Below the pieces are notes generated by a model. That model did not search any database. It had not been told where the DNA came from and saw only the letters and a program-made list of their open reading frames with translations. Positions 45,615-54,318 of a stretch of DNA of 64,000 nucleotides are shown piece after piece. Numbering within the stretch: position 1 is the first letter of the stretch; each line of letters opens with the position of its first letter. The translations under genes and the position numbers were made by a program. Source of the DNA: Pseudomonas sivasensis (GTDB lineage Bacteria; Pseudomonadota; Gammaproteobacteria; Pseudomonadales; Pseudomonadaceae); NCBI RefSeq assembly GCF_013778505.1, contig NZ_JAAOWU010000005.1, forward strand, positions 92,824 through 156,823, written 5' to 3'.

Positions 45615-47365
45615 AGGTACACATCTCCTTGTGTGCTGATGACACGTAGTTCGTGGTAGGCATTGAGGCTTGCGTAAAGCGCGAAGAACTCGTTCAGCAC
45701 CGAGGCGAACACAAACGCTTCGCCCCTCCCGAGGAAGCCTTCGAAATCAATGCTCAGGTCAATCTGCAAGCCACGAAATGGCATTCCGCGGTACAAACGA
45801 TCGACCGGCCTATGACTGATGGATCGCAACGCACCTAACCTTCTCTGGCTGACCTTTTGCGCGTGCCGGTCGTGGTAACGCGGCACGTCGTAGGTTTGCA
45901 GGAGCACTTTGAACGCGTTGATATCGGTCAGTGACAAATAGTTGAGCGACATGTTGCTGATCAGTCGCCAGAGAAAATCCTGGTCAAGGGGCGGCGCAAA
46001 ACTCGTGGTCGGCGCGCAGATATTGCGAAACGACAACCCCTCCGGCGTCTGCTCACAGGGTTGATTGATGTCACCTGCCTGTAATTGCCGAGGCAGGTTG
46101 TGATTGGTACATGTCAGCTCGATCGACAGCGTTTCCTGGGCATGCACCTGCCCATTTCCAAACGTCAGCCAAGTATCGAGCCCTGTGTGGTGCGCCGACG
46201 CGCGCTGCCGAATGCTGTAGCTGGTGGGGGGCGCCGAAGCGTCGATATCGCCATCATGCTCGAAGGTTTCAAACGGGACGTACGCTTGATACCCCAACCC
46301 GCCAGGGCGCCAACCCATGACCTTATCTACGGAAAACACACAAGCATTTTCCCGCGCGTACTCTCCAGGAATCAGCAGGTACTCGTCCTGCTTGCCGTCC
46401 AGGCGTATCGGAACTGCATCATGTTTGAATAGGTTGACGATGGGCGTGCAGTACAGCTTCACGTTGCTCAAAGTGGGGCACTCGGTGGTCTGGCAGCCCA
46501 CGCGCAACGTGAAGCACACTTGAATGCTGCAGATTTGCTTGAGTTGGTCCTGGGGCAACCGCTGCAGCACATCCAGCCCATTTACATCGACGAACAGATA
46601 CTTTTCAGGAAAGGAGAAATACTCCTGCAAATGGCGATACCCACTAAACGTAGTGTGCGGATAGGGCATCAGCGCATGCTCCTCGGCGAACCCCACCGGT
46701 TTTACCTGCTCAGCGTCGAGTCGCATCAACAGGGGCTTGCCATCAGCCGCGCTCACAGCTCGTCCATCGCAGTCCAGTGGTCGTAACTCGATACCTTCAA
46801 GCTCGCGCAATAGGCTCAGATATAACCCTTGGCTGATGTAGCGATCTCCCGCCAGATGCAGACGTAATTGGTCGAACTCACATTCGCTGAAATTGCCTCC
46901 GGCACTCATGTCGAGGCGCAGGCTCATCAACGCCTGTTCGCCTTGGACGCAATACTCCAATGCGCTCAGTTGCAACGGCAGGATGCGGGTGTCGTAACAG
47001 GTCCGAAAGCGACAGCGTTCGCCATTCACCGCACCGCTTTCGACTGGCGTATTCCGTGCGACCATCACCCCGACGCCCGTATGCTTCAGCGGGTCAAACT
47101 GCAAAATGCTGAACGCAGGTATCGGCCGCATATAGTTGGGCCACAGCAAATGCATCAACGAGTGCGTCAGCTCTGGCAACTCGTCATCCAATTTCTGGCG
47201 CAAGCGACCGGTGAGAAAGGCAAAACCTTCCAGCAATCGCTCCACATCCGGATCCTGGCCAGCCTCCCCTAGAAAGGGCGCCAGCGCGGGATTTCGCTCG
47301 GAGAAACGCCGCCCGAGCAGACGCAACGCACTGAGTTCACTTTGGTAATACTGGTTAAAGGACAT
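45578..47365 (-). CDS. tssF: T6SS baseplate protein TssF
   Basis: About 595 residues. Starts with the family pattern FNQYYQSELSALRLLGRRF and continues FLTGRLRQKLDDELPELTHS and LLWPNYMRPIPAFSI. It forms the main body of the baseplate wedge with TssG. I chose the ATG at 47365, nine codons inside the longest frame, because the family begins there. It overlaps tssE by 11 bp. Confidence 0.93.
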   Translation of the reverse strand: MSFNQYYQSELSALRLLGRRFSERNPALAPFLGEAGQDPDVERLLEGFAFLTGRLRQKLDDELPELTHSLMHLLWPNYMRPIPAFSILQFDPLKHTGVGVMVARNTPVESGAVNGERCRFRTCYDTRILPLQLSALEYCVQGEQALMSLRLDMSAGGNFSECEFDQLRLHLAGDRYISQGLYLSLLRELEGIELRPLDCDGRAVSAADGKPLLMRLDAEQVKPVGFAEEHALMPYPHTTFSGYRHLQEYFSFPEKYLFVDVNGLDVLQRLPQDQLKQICSIQVCFTLRVGCQTTECPTLSNVKLYCTPIVNLFKHDAVPIRLDGKQDEYLLIPGEYARENACVFSVDKVMGWRPGGLGYQAYVPFETFEHDGDIDASAPPTSYSIRQRASAHHTGLDTWLTFGNGQVHAQETLSIELTCTNHNLPRQLQAGDINQPCEQTPEGLSFRNICAPTTSFAPPLDQDFLWRLISNMSLNYLSLTDINAFKVLLQTYDVPRYHDRHAQKVSQRRLGALRSISHRPVDRLYRGMPFRGLQIDLSIDFEGFLGRGEAFVFASVLNEFFALYASLNAYHELRVISTQGDVYLWPPRMGQQPLL

Positions 47366-47774
47366 CAGGCAAGACCTCAACCTGTCCCGCATCCCGCAGG
47401 CGCGCGGTGAACACCACAGGTTGCGTCACCCCGTCGATAGAGAGCGTGGCGTCGATGGCAAACGCCAGGGCCAAAGCGTCGTGACCTCGGGGTAACGACC
47501 TCACGCGGACTTGTTTCAAGCGTGGTTCGTAGGCGCGGATAAACCGCTCGATCAATAAGCGCGACTGGCTCAAGGACTCATGCAGACTCTGGTTCATGTC
47601 ATTGAGGTCCGGCATTCCGTAGTCCGGCAATGTCTGCACACTGCCCGCGCGGATGCTGAGCATTTTTCCCAGGTGAGCTGCGACAGACCTCACGCCACAG
47701 GCTGAATGCTCAGCTGGATACCCAAGTCGCTCAAACAGACTTCGGTTGCGGGTCACCCCTTGGCCCCTGCTCAT
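47355..47774 (-). CDS. tssE: T6SS baseplate gp25-like protein TssE
   Basis: 139 residues, the size of phage gp25 homologues. Blocks seen: SLFERLGY near the start, LPDYGMPDLND, and the lysozyme-like IERFIRAYEPRL. It nucleates the sheath at the baseplate. Overlaps the tssC stop by 4 bp (ATGA) and tssF by 11 bp. Confidence 0.92.
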   Translation of the reverse strand: MSRGQGVTRNRSLFERLGYPAEHSACGVRSVAAHLGKMLSIRAGSVQTLPDYGMPDLNDMNQSLHESLSQSRLLIERFIRAYEPRLKQVRVRSLPRGHDALALAFAIDATLSIDGVTQPVVFTARLRDAGQVEVLPDVL

Positions 47775-49246
47775 TCTTTATCGAGCTTGCCAACCAGGGA
47801 CAGCGTGAAGTCAGCCCCCATGTATTTGAAGTGCGGTCGTACGCTCAGACTGACCCGGTACCAACCAGGCTCACCCTCAACGTCACTGACCACGATGCGC
47901 GCCGCACGCAATGGCCGCCGCCCACGCACCTCGGCAATGGGGTTGTCCTGGTCTGCGACGTACTGGCGAATCCACTTGTTGAGCTCCAGCTCAAGGTCGG
48001 TACGCTCCTTCCACGACCCCAGTTGCTCCCGTTGCAGGACTTTGAGGTAATGGGCCAGACGATTGACCACCATCATGTAGGGCAACTGAGTGCCCAGGCG
48101 GTAATTCAACTCCGCTTCCTTACCCTCGGCACTGATGCCGAAACTCTTGGGCTTTTGTACCGAACTGGCGGAGAAAAACGCGGCATTGTCACTGCCCTTG
48201 CGCATCGTCAAGGCAATGAAGCCCTCTTGTGCCAGTTCATATTCGCGGCGGTCGGACACCAGTACTTCAGTGGGAATCTTGGTTTCGATTTCGCCCATGC
48301 TGTGAAAGTGATGCAAAGGTAAGTCTTCCACTGCGCCGCCGCTTTGCGGACCGATGATGTTAGGGCACCAACGAAACCGCGCGAAACTGTCGGTCAAGCG
48401 TGTGGCAAAGGTGTAGGCGGTGTTCCCCCATAGGTAGTGTTCGTGGCTGTTCACCACGGTTTCTCGGTAGGCAAAAGTCTTGACCGGGCATTCAAGGGGA
48501 TCGTAAGGCGTGCGCAGCAGGAAACGCGGCACAGTCAGACCGATATATCGGGCGTCTTCGCTCTGGCGGAAGCTTTGCCATTTGGTGAATTGAGGGCCCT
48601 CGAAATGGTCCCTGAGATCCTTTAGATCAGGTAGGTCGGTGAAGCTTTCCAAGCCGAAAAAACCCGGCCCGGCGGCAGCGATAAAAGGTGCATGGGCCAT
48701 GCAAGCCACACTGGAGGCGTATTGCATCAACTTCACATCAGGGGCACTGGGCGACAGAAAGTAGTCGGCGATGATCGCGCCCACCGGCTGGCCGCCGAAC
48801 TGACCGTATTCCGCACTGTAGACATGCTTATAGAGCCCTGACTGAGTCACCTCTGGCGAGTCTTCGAAATCATCCAGCAGGTCTTGCCGCGAGACATTCA
48901 GCAGTTCGATCTTGATGTTTTCTCGAAAGTTGGTGCGTTCGACCAACAGCTGCAGGCCTTTCCAGGAGGACTCCAGCGCCTGGAAACCTGTGTGGTGAAG
49001 AATCTCATCCATTTGCCGACTGAGCTTTTCGTCAATCTCGGCAATCATCCGGTCAACCAGACGCTTCTTGACCGGTTCACCGCTGTTCTGCGGCTTGATC
49101 AGTTCTTCGATAAAGGCCGAGACCCCACGCTTTGCAATGCCGTAGGCCTCGTCGTCCGCACTCAACAGAGTCTGAGCGATGATGTTGTCGAGGATGCTGC
49201 ACTCATCAGTGCTGTGTAGAGGTATCGGAGTGTGTTGAGTCGTCAT
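47771..49246 (-). CDS. tssC: T6SS sheath large subunit TssC
   Basis: 491 residues. Highly typical: FQALESSWKGLQLLVERT, AIIADYFLSP, FLLRTPYDP, WGNTAYTFATRL and the C-terminal WYRVSLSVRPHFKYMGADF. With TssB it builds the contractile sheath. Lies 28 bp after tssB. Confidence 0.97.
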   Translation of the reverse strand: MTTQHTPIPLHSTDECSILDNIIAQTLLSADDEAYGIAKRGVSAFIEELIKPQNSGEPVKKRLVDRMIAEIDEKLSRQMDEILHHTGFQALESSWKGLQLLVERTNFRENIKIELLNVSRQDLLDDFEDSPEVTQSGLYKHVYSAEYGQFGGQPVGAIIADYFLSPSAPDVKLMQYASSVACMAHAPFIAAAGPGFFGLESFTDLPDLKDLRDHFEGPQFTKWQSFRQSEDARYIGLTVPRFLLRTPYDPLECPVKTFAYRETVVNSHEHYLWGNTAYTFATRLTDSFARFRWCPNIIGPQSGGAVEDLPLHHFHSMGEIETKIPTEVLVSDRREYELAQEGFIALTMRKGSDNAAFFSASSVQKPKSFGISAEGKEAELNYRLGTQLPYMMVVNRLAHYLKVLQREQLGSWKERTDLELELNKWIRQYVADQDNPIAEVRGRRPLRAARIVVSDVEGEPGWYRVSLSVRPHFKYMGADFTLSLVGKLDKE

Positions 49247-49274
49247 GGCACCAGTGTCCTTTTACTGAGAAATA

Positions 49275-49772
49275 TCAGGCGATTTGGCTGTTCAGGCCCA
49301 ACTCTGCCAATACCCGGGCACGGGAGTCGTCATCGGCCAGAGCCTGTTCGATGGCTTTACGAAAGCTCGGCGTGTTGCCCAGCGGTCCCTTCAACGCCAT
49401 CAACGCCTCACGCAGGGCCATCAGCTTGTGTAACTCGGGGATCTGCTCCACCAGGTTTGCGGGGTTGAAATCCTTCATCGAATTAATGCGTACCTGGATG
49501 GCGAGTTCTTCAACTTCGGCGCACTCCTGGAGACGATTGGGTACATTCAGCGTGAGGCTCAGCGCCTGTTTGGCCAGCACCTCATCAAGGGTGTTCTTGT
49601 CGATGGCGATGGGTTTGCGATCTTCAAGCTTGCGCAGGTCCTCACGCTGGGTGAAGTCCCCCAGCACCAGCAGTTTCAACGGCAGCTCGACTTCTTCCTG
49701 AGCACCACCGATGGCGGGTTTGAAGGTGATATTGATGCGTTCCTTGGGTGCTACCGAACCTTCTTTGGCCAT
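49275..49772 (-). CDS. tssB: T6SS sheath small subunit TssB
   Basis: 165 residues. Family blocks: the N-terminal PKERINITFKP, ELPLKLLVLGDFT and MKDFNPANLVEQIPEL. Forms heterodimers with TssC for the contractile sheath. A good ribosome site (GGAGAAA) precedes the ATG. Lies 29 bp after tssA. Confidence 0.97.
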   Translation of the reverse strand: MAKEGSVAPKERINITFKPAIGGAQEEVELPLKLLVLGDFTQREDLRKLEDRKPIAIDKNTLDEVLAKQALSLTLNVPNRLQECAEVEELAIQVRINSMKDFNPANLVEQIPELHKLMALREALMALKGPLGNTPSFRKAIEQALADDDSRARVLAELGLNSQIA

Positions 49773-49801
49773 GGTATTTCTCCTTTTTTTGGCTCGTGAG
49801 C

Positions 49802-51349
49802 CTATTCAAGTACCGCTTCAAGATCGAAGAGGCACAGCCTGCGGTGGGTGTCTTCCTTGCGCTCGCGCACGGCATGGTTTTGCGGCATCAGGTCGCAGCA
49901 GCGATGCAAGAGTTGGGTGACTTGAAACGCCAGCTCCGGTTCCCAGCGCTCCAGGCCCGAGCGTTGCAGCTCGACATCCAAATGTTCGAGCAGGATCTTC
50001 GCCAGTTCATGCTTGCCCGCGTGGACACATAAACGCGCCTGGGCCAGGCGCCAGTAAAAGCGTGCTCGATCACTGCGGGCGGCGTGCAAGCCTTGCTTGA
50101 GTTGTTGCACGGCGGCCTTGAGTCCCTCTTTGCCCAGCCGAGGCAATACATCCTGCAAAGCGATCTCCCAGGGCTCGGCATCGGCCACCACACCGGGCAC
50201 TTCAGGCGCTTGCAGGTGATGGGAAACATGCAGTGCGATCCAGTCGCGAGTACTGCTGCTGGCAAAAGGAGCGCCATCGTGAAAACGAAACGCCGGTAAG
50301 TCCGGCAAGCGTTGCAGCAACAGGGCAAAGCTCACTTCCAGTTCGGTCATGGCCTGCTTCGCCTGCTGAGCCTCCAGGCATTGCCAGATCATGTGCAGCC
50401 CGTCGAACCAGAACATGGCACCTGAGAAGCAAGCCTCAAGTTCAACCAGCAGATCGGCGTGATGCCCTTGGCAAAACCGCTCCTGATAGCGTTTGAGCGT
50501 GTCGCAGGGCGGCGCGTACAGCGCGGTGACGCGCTCATTGTTGGCGTCCGGATAGCGGACGATGGCCAGCCATGCCAGCGTTCGGCTCAGGTGCAAGGCC
50601 CGCAAGTCGGTAGCGTTGTGGCGCAACCACCAGGTACACAACGGACGGGCTTGTTCTTGCAAGGCACGCAACAATTTATGCGCGTCCTTTTCGTTGTTGA
50701 CCGTCAGTTCGGTTTTCAACAACGGGATGGTGGCCTGTTTGACGTGTGCAATCACGGCACTCACCCCTGTGACGGCGGGATGACCCTGCGCCGCAAGCTC
50801 CATCCGCTGGTCCAGTTGCCTGCGAATCGGTAGCAAGAGCGGCGCGCCCTCGCCCAAATTGGCAGTCCAGAGCTCATCAAGGCGCGAGAGTTGTTCCAGC
50901 AACGCTCGGAATAAAGGCTGCTGGTCCTGAAGCGAAAGGCTTTGAACAAGCAGTGTCTCAAGGCGCAAGACCAACCAGCCGAACGCCGCGCTGCGGGTGC
51001 GCAGCTTTTGTGGGTGCACCGTGGACCAATGATGCTCACAGAGATGACGCAGCAACCCGAGCCCTGCCAGCAGACCGGCAAAGGATTCGCGCTGGTACAG
51101 CGCCCACGTCAGCCAGACAGCCACGCGCAGATCTTTGGACTGCTCACGCAGCAGGCATTCGCTGATGTTCAGAGTCTTTTGCCAGTCCGGCTGGCCAGCG
51201 CCATGAATGGACTGCATCTTTCCCAGTTCAGACTCCAGGGCTTCATACTCACTCGAATACCGTATATCACCGCCAGCAAAACTTGTTTGCGAACAGGGTA
51301 GTTTGGCAAGTTCAAGATAATGAACGCAGAGTTTATCCGAGTATCCCAT
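49802..51349 (-). CDS. tssA: T6SS cap/assembly protein TssA
   Basis: 515 residues. The N-terminal ImpA_N domain (GGDIRYSSEYEALESELGK, SECLLREQSKDLRVAVWLTW) identifies it; a middle helical region and a C-terminal domain follow. TssA primes sheath and tube growth. First gene of the operon, equivalent to HsiA2. The ATG at 51349 has no good ribosome site, though the protein start fits the family. Confidence 0.93.
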   Translation of the reverse strand: MGYSDKLCVHYLELAKLPCSQTSFAGGDIRYSSEYEALESELGKMQSIHGAGQPDWQKTLNISECLLREQSKDLRVAVWLTWALYQRESFAGLLAGLGLLRHLCEHHWSTVHPQKLRTRSAAFGWLVLRLETLLVQSLSLQDQQPLFRALLEQLSRLDELWTANLGEGAPLLLPIRRQLDQRMELAAQGHPAVTGVSAVIAHVKQATIPLLKTELTVNNEKDAHKLLRALQEQARPLCTWWLRHNATDLRALHLSRTLAWLAIVRYPDANNERVTALYAPPCDTLKRYQERFCQGHHADLLVELEACFSGAMFWFDGLHMIWQCLEAQQAKQAMTELEVSFALLLQRLPDLPAFRFHDGAPFASSSTRDWIALHVSHHLQAPEVPGVVADAEPWEIALQDVLPRLGKEGLKAAVQQLKQGLHAARSDRARFYWRLAQARLCVHAGKHELAKILLEHLDVELQRSGLERWEPELAFQVTQLLHRCCDLMPQNHAVRERKEDTHRRLCLFDLEAVLE

Positions 51350-51825
51350 TTAGGACCGCACGCAATTAATCAAGGTACGAACAACAAACTAAGCAAACTT
51401 AAAATTCGCACCAGAATGTCATCTTGGCTTCGCTCGACTCGCCACGAAGTTCGCAAACCTTAGCCATGCCAATAACATTCAGCAAGCAATAACCACATAC
51501 TTAAGACTTGTCCTACGGGCGACGTAAACCAAGGCATATGCTGGATATTGCGCAATAAAACCAGCCTGTCGAATCGAATATCAGCGAAAATCAATTGCCA
51601 GGCGCCCTATCGGCATGAGCAATTAAATGCGCACTTATGCGCAATTAATACCCGACAAACCGCCTCCAAACCCTCAATAACTTTCTACATGCCACGCAGA
51701 CACTCAACGGACACCAAGTACTTATTGGTTCCCACACTTTCAGGCACGTTTCTTGTTATAGGCATTTCTCCAACCGGCGCAGTCGCCGGTGTGAACGACC
51801 TTTCAATCAGGCAAGGAAACCCGTC
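51350..51825. promoter_or_regulatory. Divergent promoter region between tssA and hcp
   Basis: 476 bp without a gene, AT-richer than its surroundings. No convincing frame with a ribosome site was found on either strand. It must hold the promoters of the T6SS operon (minus) and hcp (plus). One sigma-54-like site faces hcp. On the minus strand I found only GG-N9-GC matches, one base short of the sigma-54 spacing, so I name no promoter for tssA. Confidence 0.6.
51742..51757 (+). promoter_or_regulatory. Possible sigma-54 promoter of hcp
   Basis: AGGCACGTTTCTTGTT matches TGGCACG-N4-TTGCW except for the first base and the C of the -12 GC, with correct spacing. It ends about 69 bp before the hcp ATG. 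The T in place of C at -12 is a serious mismatch. The sigma-54 activator Sfa is encoded in the same locus. Confidence 0.35.
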
Positions 51826-52341
51826 ATGCCAACACCCGCGTATCTCTCTATCACCGGCGTCAAACAGGGTTTGATTACGGCAGGCACATTTACTCAGGAC
51901 TCTGTAGGCAACACTTATCAGCAGGGCCATGCAGACCAGATCCTGGTCCAGGCCTTTTCCCACCAAGTAGTCGTTCCGCGGGACCCACAGTCCGGTCAAC
52001 CAACCGGCCAGAGGGTTCACAAACCGCTGATGATCAGTAAGGTCTTCGATAAGTCATCACCACTCCTGTTCAGCGCCTTGACCAGCGGTGAGCAGGTCAC
52101 GTGCCGCCTGGAATGGATGCGCAGCACATCTGCCGGAGCACAGGAGCACTACTTCACCATCGAACTGGAAGGGGCAACCATCGTGGACATCCAATCACGC
52201 ATGCCCAACTGCCAGGACCCGAGCAATGCCCACTTCACACACTTGGAGGACGTGTACTTCACCTATCGCAAGATCGTATGGACCCACGAAGTGTCCGGCA
52301 CGTCCGGGTCGGATGACTGGCGCAGCCCGGTAGCCGGTTAA
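51826..52341 (+). CDS. hcp: T6SS tube protein Hcp
   Basis: 171 residues, the usual Hcp size. Typical blocks: YLSITGVKQGLITAG at the start, DQILVQAFSHQV, HKPLMISKVFDKSSPLL and VYFTYRKIVWTHE near the end. Hcp hexamers stack into the inner tube and carry small effectors. AAGGA precedes the ATG. It is transcribed away from the core operon, and no vgrG, PAAR or effector follows it. Confidence 0.96.
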   Translation: MPTPAYLSITGVKQGLITAGTFTQDSVGNTYQQGHADQILVQAFSHQVVVPRDPQSGQPTGQRVHKPLMISKVFDKSSPLLFSALTSGEQVTCRLEWMRSTSAGAQEHYFTIELEGATIVDIQSRMPNCQDPSNAHFTHLEDVYFTYRKIVWTHEVSGTSGSDDWRSPVAG

Positions 52342-52358
52342 CCCGGCCCCGCGCAGGA

Positions 52359-52383
52359 ACGGGCGCCAGGGACGGCGCCGTTT
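52359..52383 (+). terminator. Hairpin after hcp
   Basis: GGCGCC, a six-base loop AGGGAC, GGCGCC, then GTTTCTG. An 18-bp GC-rich hairpin 20 bp after the hcp stop and before the convergent aldo/keto reductase. Weak T run. Confidence 0.4.
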
Positions 52384-52394
52384 CTGCCAGCGGG

Positions 52395-53216
52395 TTAGAC
52401 CATCGCCAGCGGATGCTTGCGCTTGGGCGCGCCGAAGACGCGGTCGATGGCGTCTAGATCATGCTCATCGAGCACCAGTTTGGCGGCGGCTGCGTTCAGT
52501 CGCACGTGCTCCGGCGACACAGCCTTGGGAATGGCGATCACGCCCTCTTGGCGCAACACCCAGGCCAGGGCGACCTGCGCCGGTGTGACCTCATGACGAT
52601 GGGCGATCTGCTTGAGCGTCGCGCTGGACAGTAACTCACCGCCTTGCGCGATCGGGCAGTACGCCATCAAGGGCAAGTGATGTTGTTGCCACCAGGGCAG
52701 CAGATCGAACTCGATGCCGCGCTCTTCGATGTTGTAGAGCACCTGATTGGTCGCACAGGCTGGGGAGGCAAGCTCCTGCAGGTCTGCCACGTCGAAGTTG
52801 GAGACACCCCAACGACCGATTTTGCCGGCTTCGCGCAGACGCTCGAAGGCTTCAACGGTTTCTTCAAGCGGGTATTGGCCACGCCAGTGCAGCAAGTACA
52901 GGTCGATGTAGTCAGTGCCAAGCCGCTGGAGGCTGGCTTCGCAGGCCCGCGGCACACCCTTGTGGCTGGCATTGTGCGGGTAGATTTTGCTCACGAGGAA
53001 CACCTGGTCACGTTTGCCGCGGATAGCTTCGCCAACCACCGTTTCGGCGCCGCCCTCGCCGTACATTTCGGCGGTATCGATCAGGGTCATGCCCTCGTCG
53101 ATCCCCAGTTGCAACGCCGCGACTTCGGCGCGGTGCTGGTCCGGGTTTTCGCCCATGCGCCAGGTTCCCTGGCCGATGACAGGGACGGGAACGCCGGCCA
53201 GATCAATAGTACGCAT
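52395..53216 (-). CDS. Aldo/keto reductase
   Basis: About 273 residues with the TIM-barrel AKR tetrad: Asp and Tyr in DTAEMYGEGG, Lys in LVSKIYP and His in YLLHWRG. The NADPH-binding end IPKAVSPEHVRLN near the C-terminus is also present. It reduces aldehydes or ketones; substrate unknown. The ATG at 53216 has a near-perfect AGGAGG upstream, so the longer frame by 17 codons is rejected. Divergent from the DUF1543 gene with 106 bp between. Confidence 0.9.
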   Translation of the reverse strand: MRTIDLAGVPVPVIGQGTWRMGENPDQHRAEVAALQLGIDEGMTLIDTAEMYGEGGAETVVGEAIRGKRDQVFLVSKIYPHNASHKGVPRACEASLQRLGTDYIDLYLLHWRGQYPLEETVEAFERLREAGKIGRWGVSNFDVADLQELASPACATNQVLYNIEERGIEFDLLPWWQQHHLPLMAYCPIAQGGELLSSATLKQIAHRHEVTPAQVALAWVLRQEGVIAIPKAVSPEHVRLNAAAAKLVLDEHDLDAIDRVFGAPKRKHPLAMV

Positions 53217-53322
53217 GACAACCTCCTGATGAGTTCGCGGATTAACAGTGTGGCATTGGTCGGACAAAAGGGTTCAATCGAAGTATGGTTGCCCTTTGCC
53301 AAGTCGCGAGGAAAGACCCGCA

Positions 53323-53817
53323 ATGCTGTTTATCGTGATGCTCGGGGGCAAGCACCCCAGGGCGAAAATCGAAGTTCACGATGTGGTGTTCGCCGCTGCG
53401 GATACGCTGGAAGCCACTTACCCGCAATTGCGCGACGGTTGGTTTGGCAGCCCCAAGGGCGTGCATATCGATTCCTGGATGGCCGTGGATGGCGTCGACG
53501 GCTGGAAGGTCGAACTCAGCCACCTGGCGCCCCAGGCCGGCGCCCATCACTTGTACTTCATCAACCTTGGCGGGTACGAAGCGAACACCTTTGGCGAGGC
53601 CCATCATTACCTGCTGGTGGTCGCGCGCAACAAACAGGAAGCCACCCGCATGGGCAAGCAACAGATGCTGGGGCATTGGTCCCAGGGTCACACCGACGGC
53701 GTGCTGGATATCGATGACTGCCTGCCCATCGACCTGGTCGACGGGCGCTACCTGCACCTCGTCCAGGCACCACACCGGGCAATCCTGCAGCGCAACGACT
53801 ATATCGTGCTGCCCTGA
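53323..53817 (+). CDS. DUF1543 domain protein
   Basis: About 164 residues. Starts MLFIVMLGGKHPRA, the usual beginning of this family, followed by IEVHDVVF and the second repeat-like block HHLYFINLGGY. GAGGA precedes the ATG at 53323. Cytosolic, function unknown. It has its own promoter region facing away from the aldo/keto reductase. Confidence 0.8.
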   Translation: MLFIVMLGGKHPRAKIEVHDVVFAAADTLEATYPQLRDGWFGSPKGVHIDSWMAVDGVDGWKVELSHLAPQAGAHHLYFINLGGYEANTFGEAHHYLLVVARNKQEATRMGKQQMLGHWSQGHTDGVLDIDDCLPIDLVDGRYLHLVQAPHRAILQRNDYIVLP

Positions 53818-53906
53818 GACCGGCCGATCAAATACCGGGAACTTTGCCAGGAAATAACCGCCTGAATCCGGTACGCTCACCCTTTTTACTCAAGGAGTTA
53901 CTCCCC

Positions 53907-54188
53907 ATGGCCAAAGCCACCGCCCGTCACATCCTCGTTTCCACTGAAGACAAGTGCAACGAACTCAAGGCCCAAATCGAAGGCGGCGCCGATTTCGCAG
54001 AAATCGCCAAAGCCAACTCCAGCTGCCCATCCAGCCGTCAAGGCGGCGACCTGGGTTCGTTCGGTCCAGGCCAAATGGTTAAAGAATTCGACACCGTAGT
54101 TTTCAGCGCCCCGGTCAACACCGTGCAAGGCCCGGTGAAAACCCAGTTCGGCTACCACCTGCTGGAAGTCACCAGCCGCCAGGACTGA
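53907..54188 (+). CDS. ppiC: Parvulin-type peptidyl-prolyl isomerase PpiC
   Basis: 93 residues, the same length as E. coli PpiC. It is a single parvulin domain: RHILVSTEDKC, SSCPSSRQGGDLGSF and the C-terminal TQFGYHLLEV with the active-site His. No signal peptide, so cytosolic. AAGGAG precedes the ATG at 53907. Followed by a strong hairpin. Confidence 0.93.
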   Translation: MAKATARHILVSTEDKCNELKAQIEGGADFAEIAKANSSCPSSRQGGDLGSFGPGQMVKEFDTVVFSAPVNTVQGPVKTQFGYHLLEVTSRQD

Positions 54189-54212
54189 TCCAGTCCACGC
54201 TGATGCTACAAA

Positions 54213-54240
54213 CAACGGCCCGCCTTTTGGTGGGCCGTTG
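54213..54240 (+). terminator. Terminator-like hairpin after ppiC
   Basis: CAACGGCCCGCC, loop TTTT, GGTGGGCCGTTG: 12 pairs including one G-U, 24 bp after the ppiC stop. No T run follows, so termination is likely but not certain. Confidence 0.55.
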
Positions 54241-54318
54241 TGCATGTGATGACTGGCGACGCTGATGCCGTTAGCGTACAAATCCCTATTCCTGTTCTTC
54301 CGGCGTTCAAGACTGATA

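Noticed and set aside
51420..51500. Sigma-54 promoter for the tssA operon on the minus strand
   Set aside because: The best candidates have GG and GC nine bases apart instead of ten, which abolishes function in known promoters.
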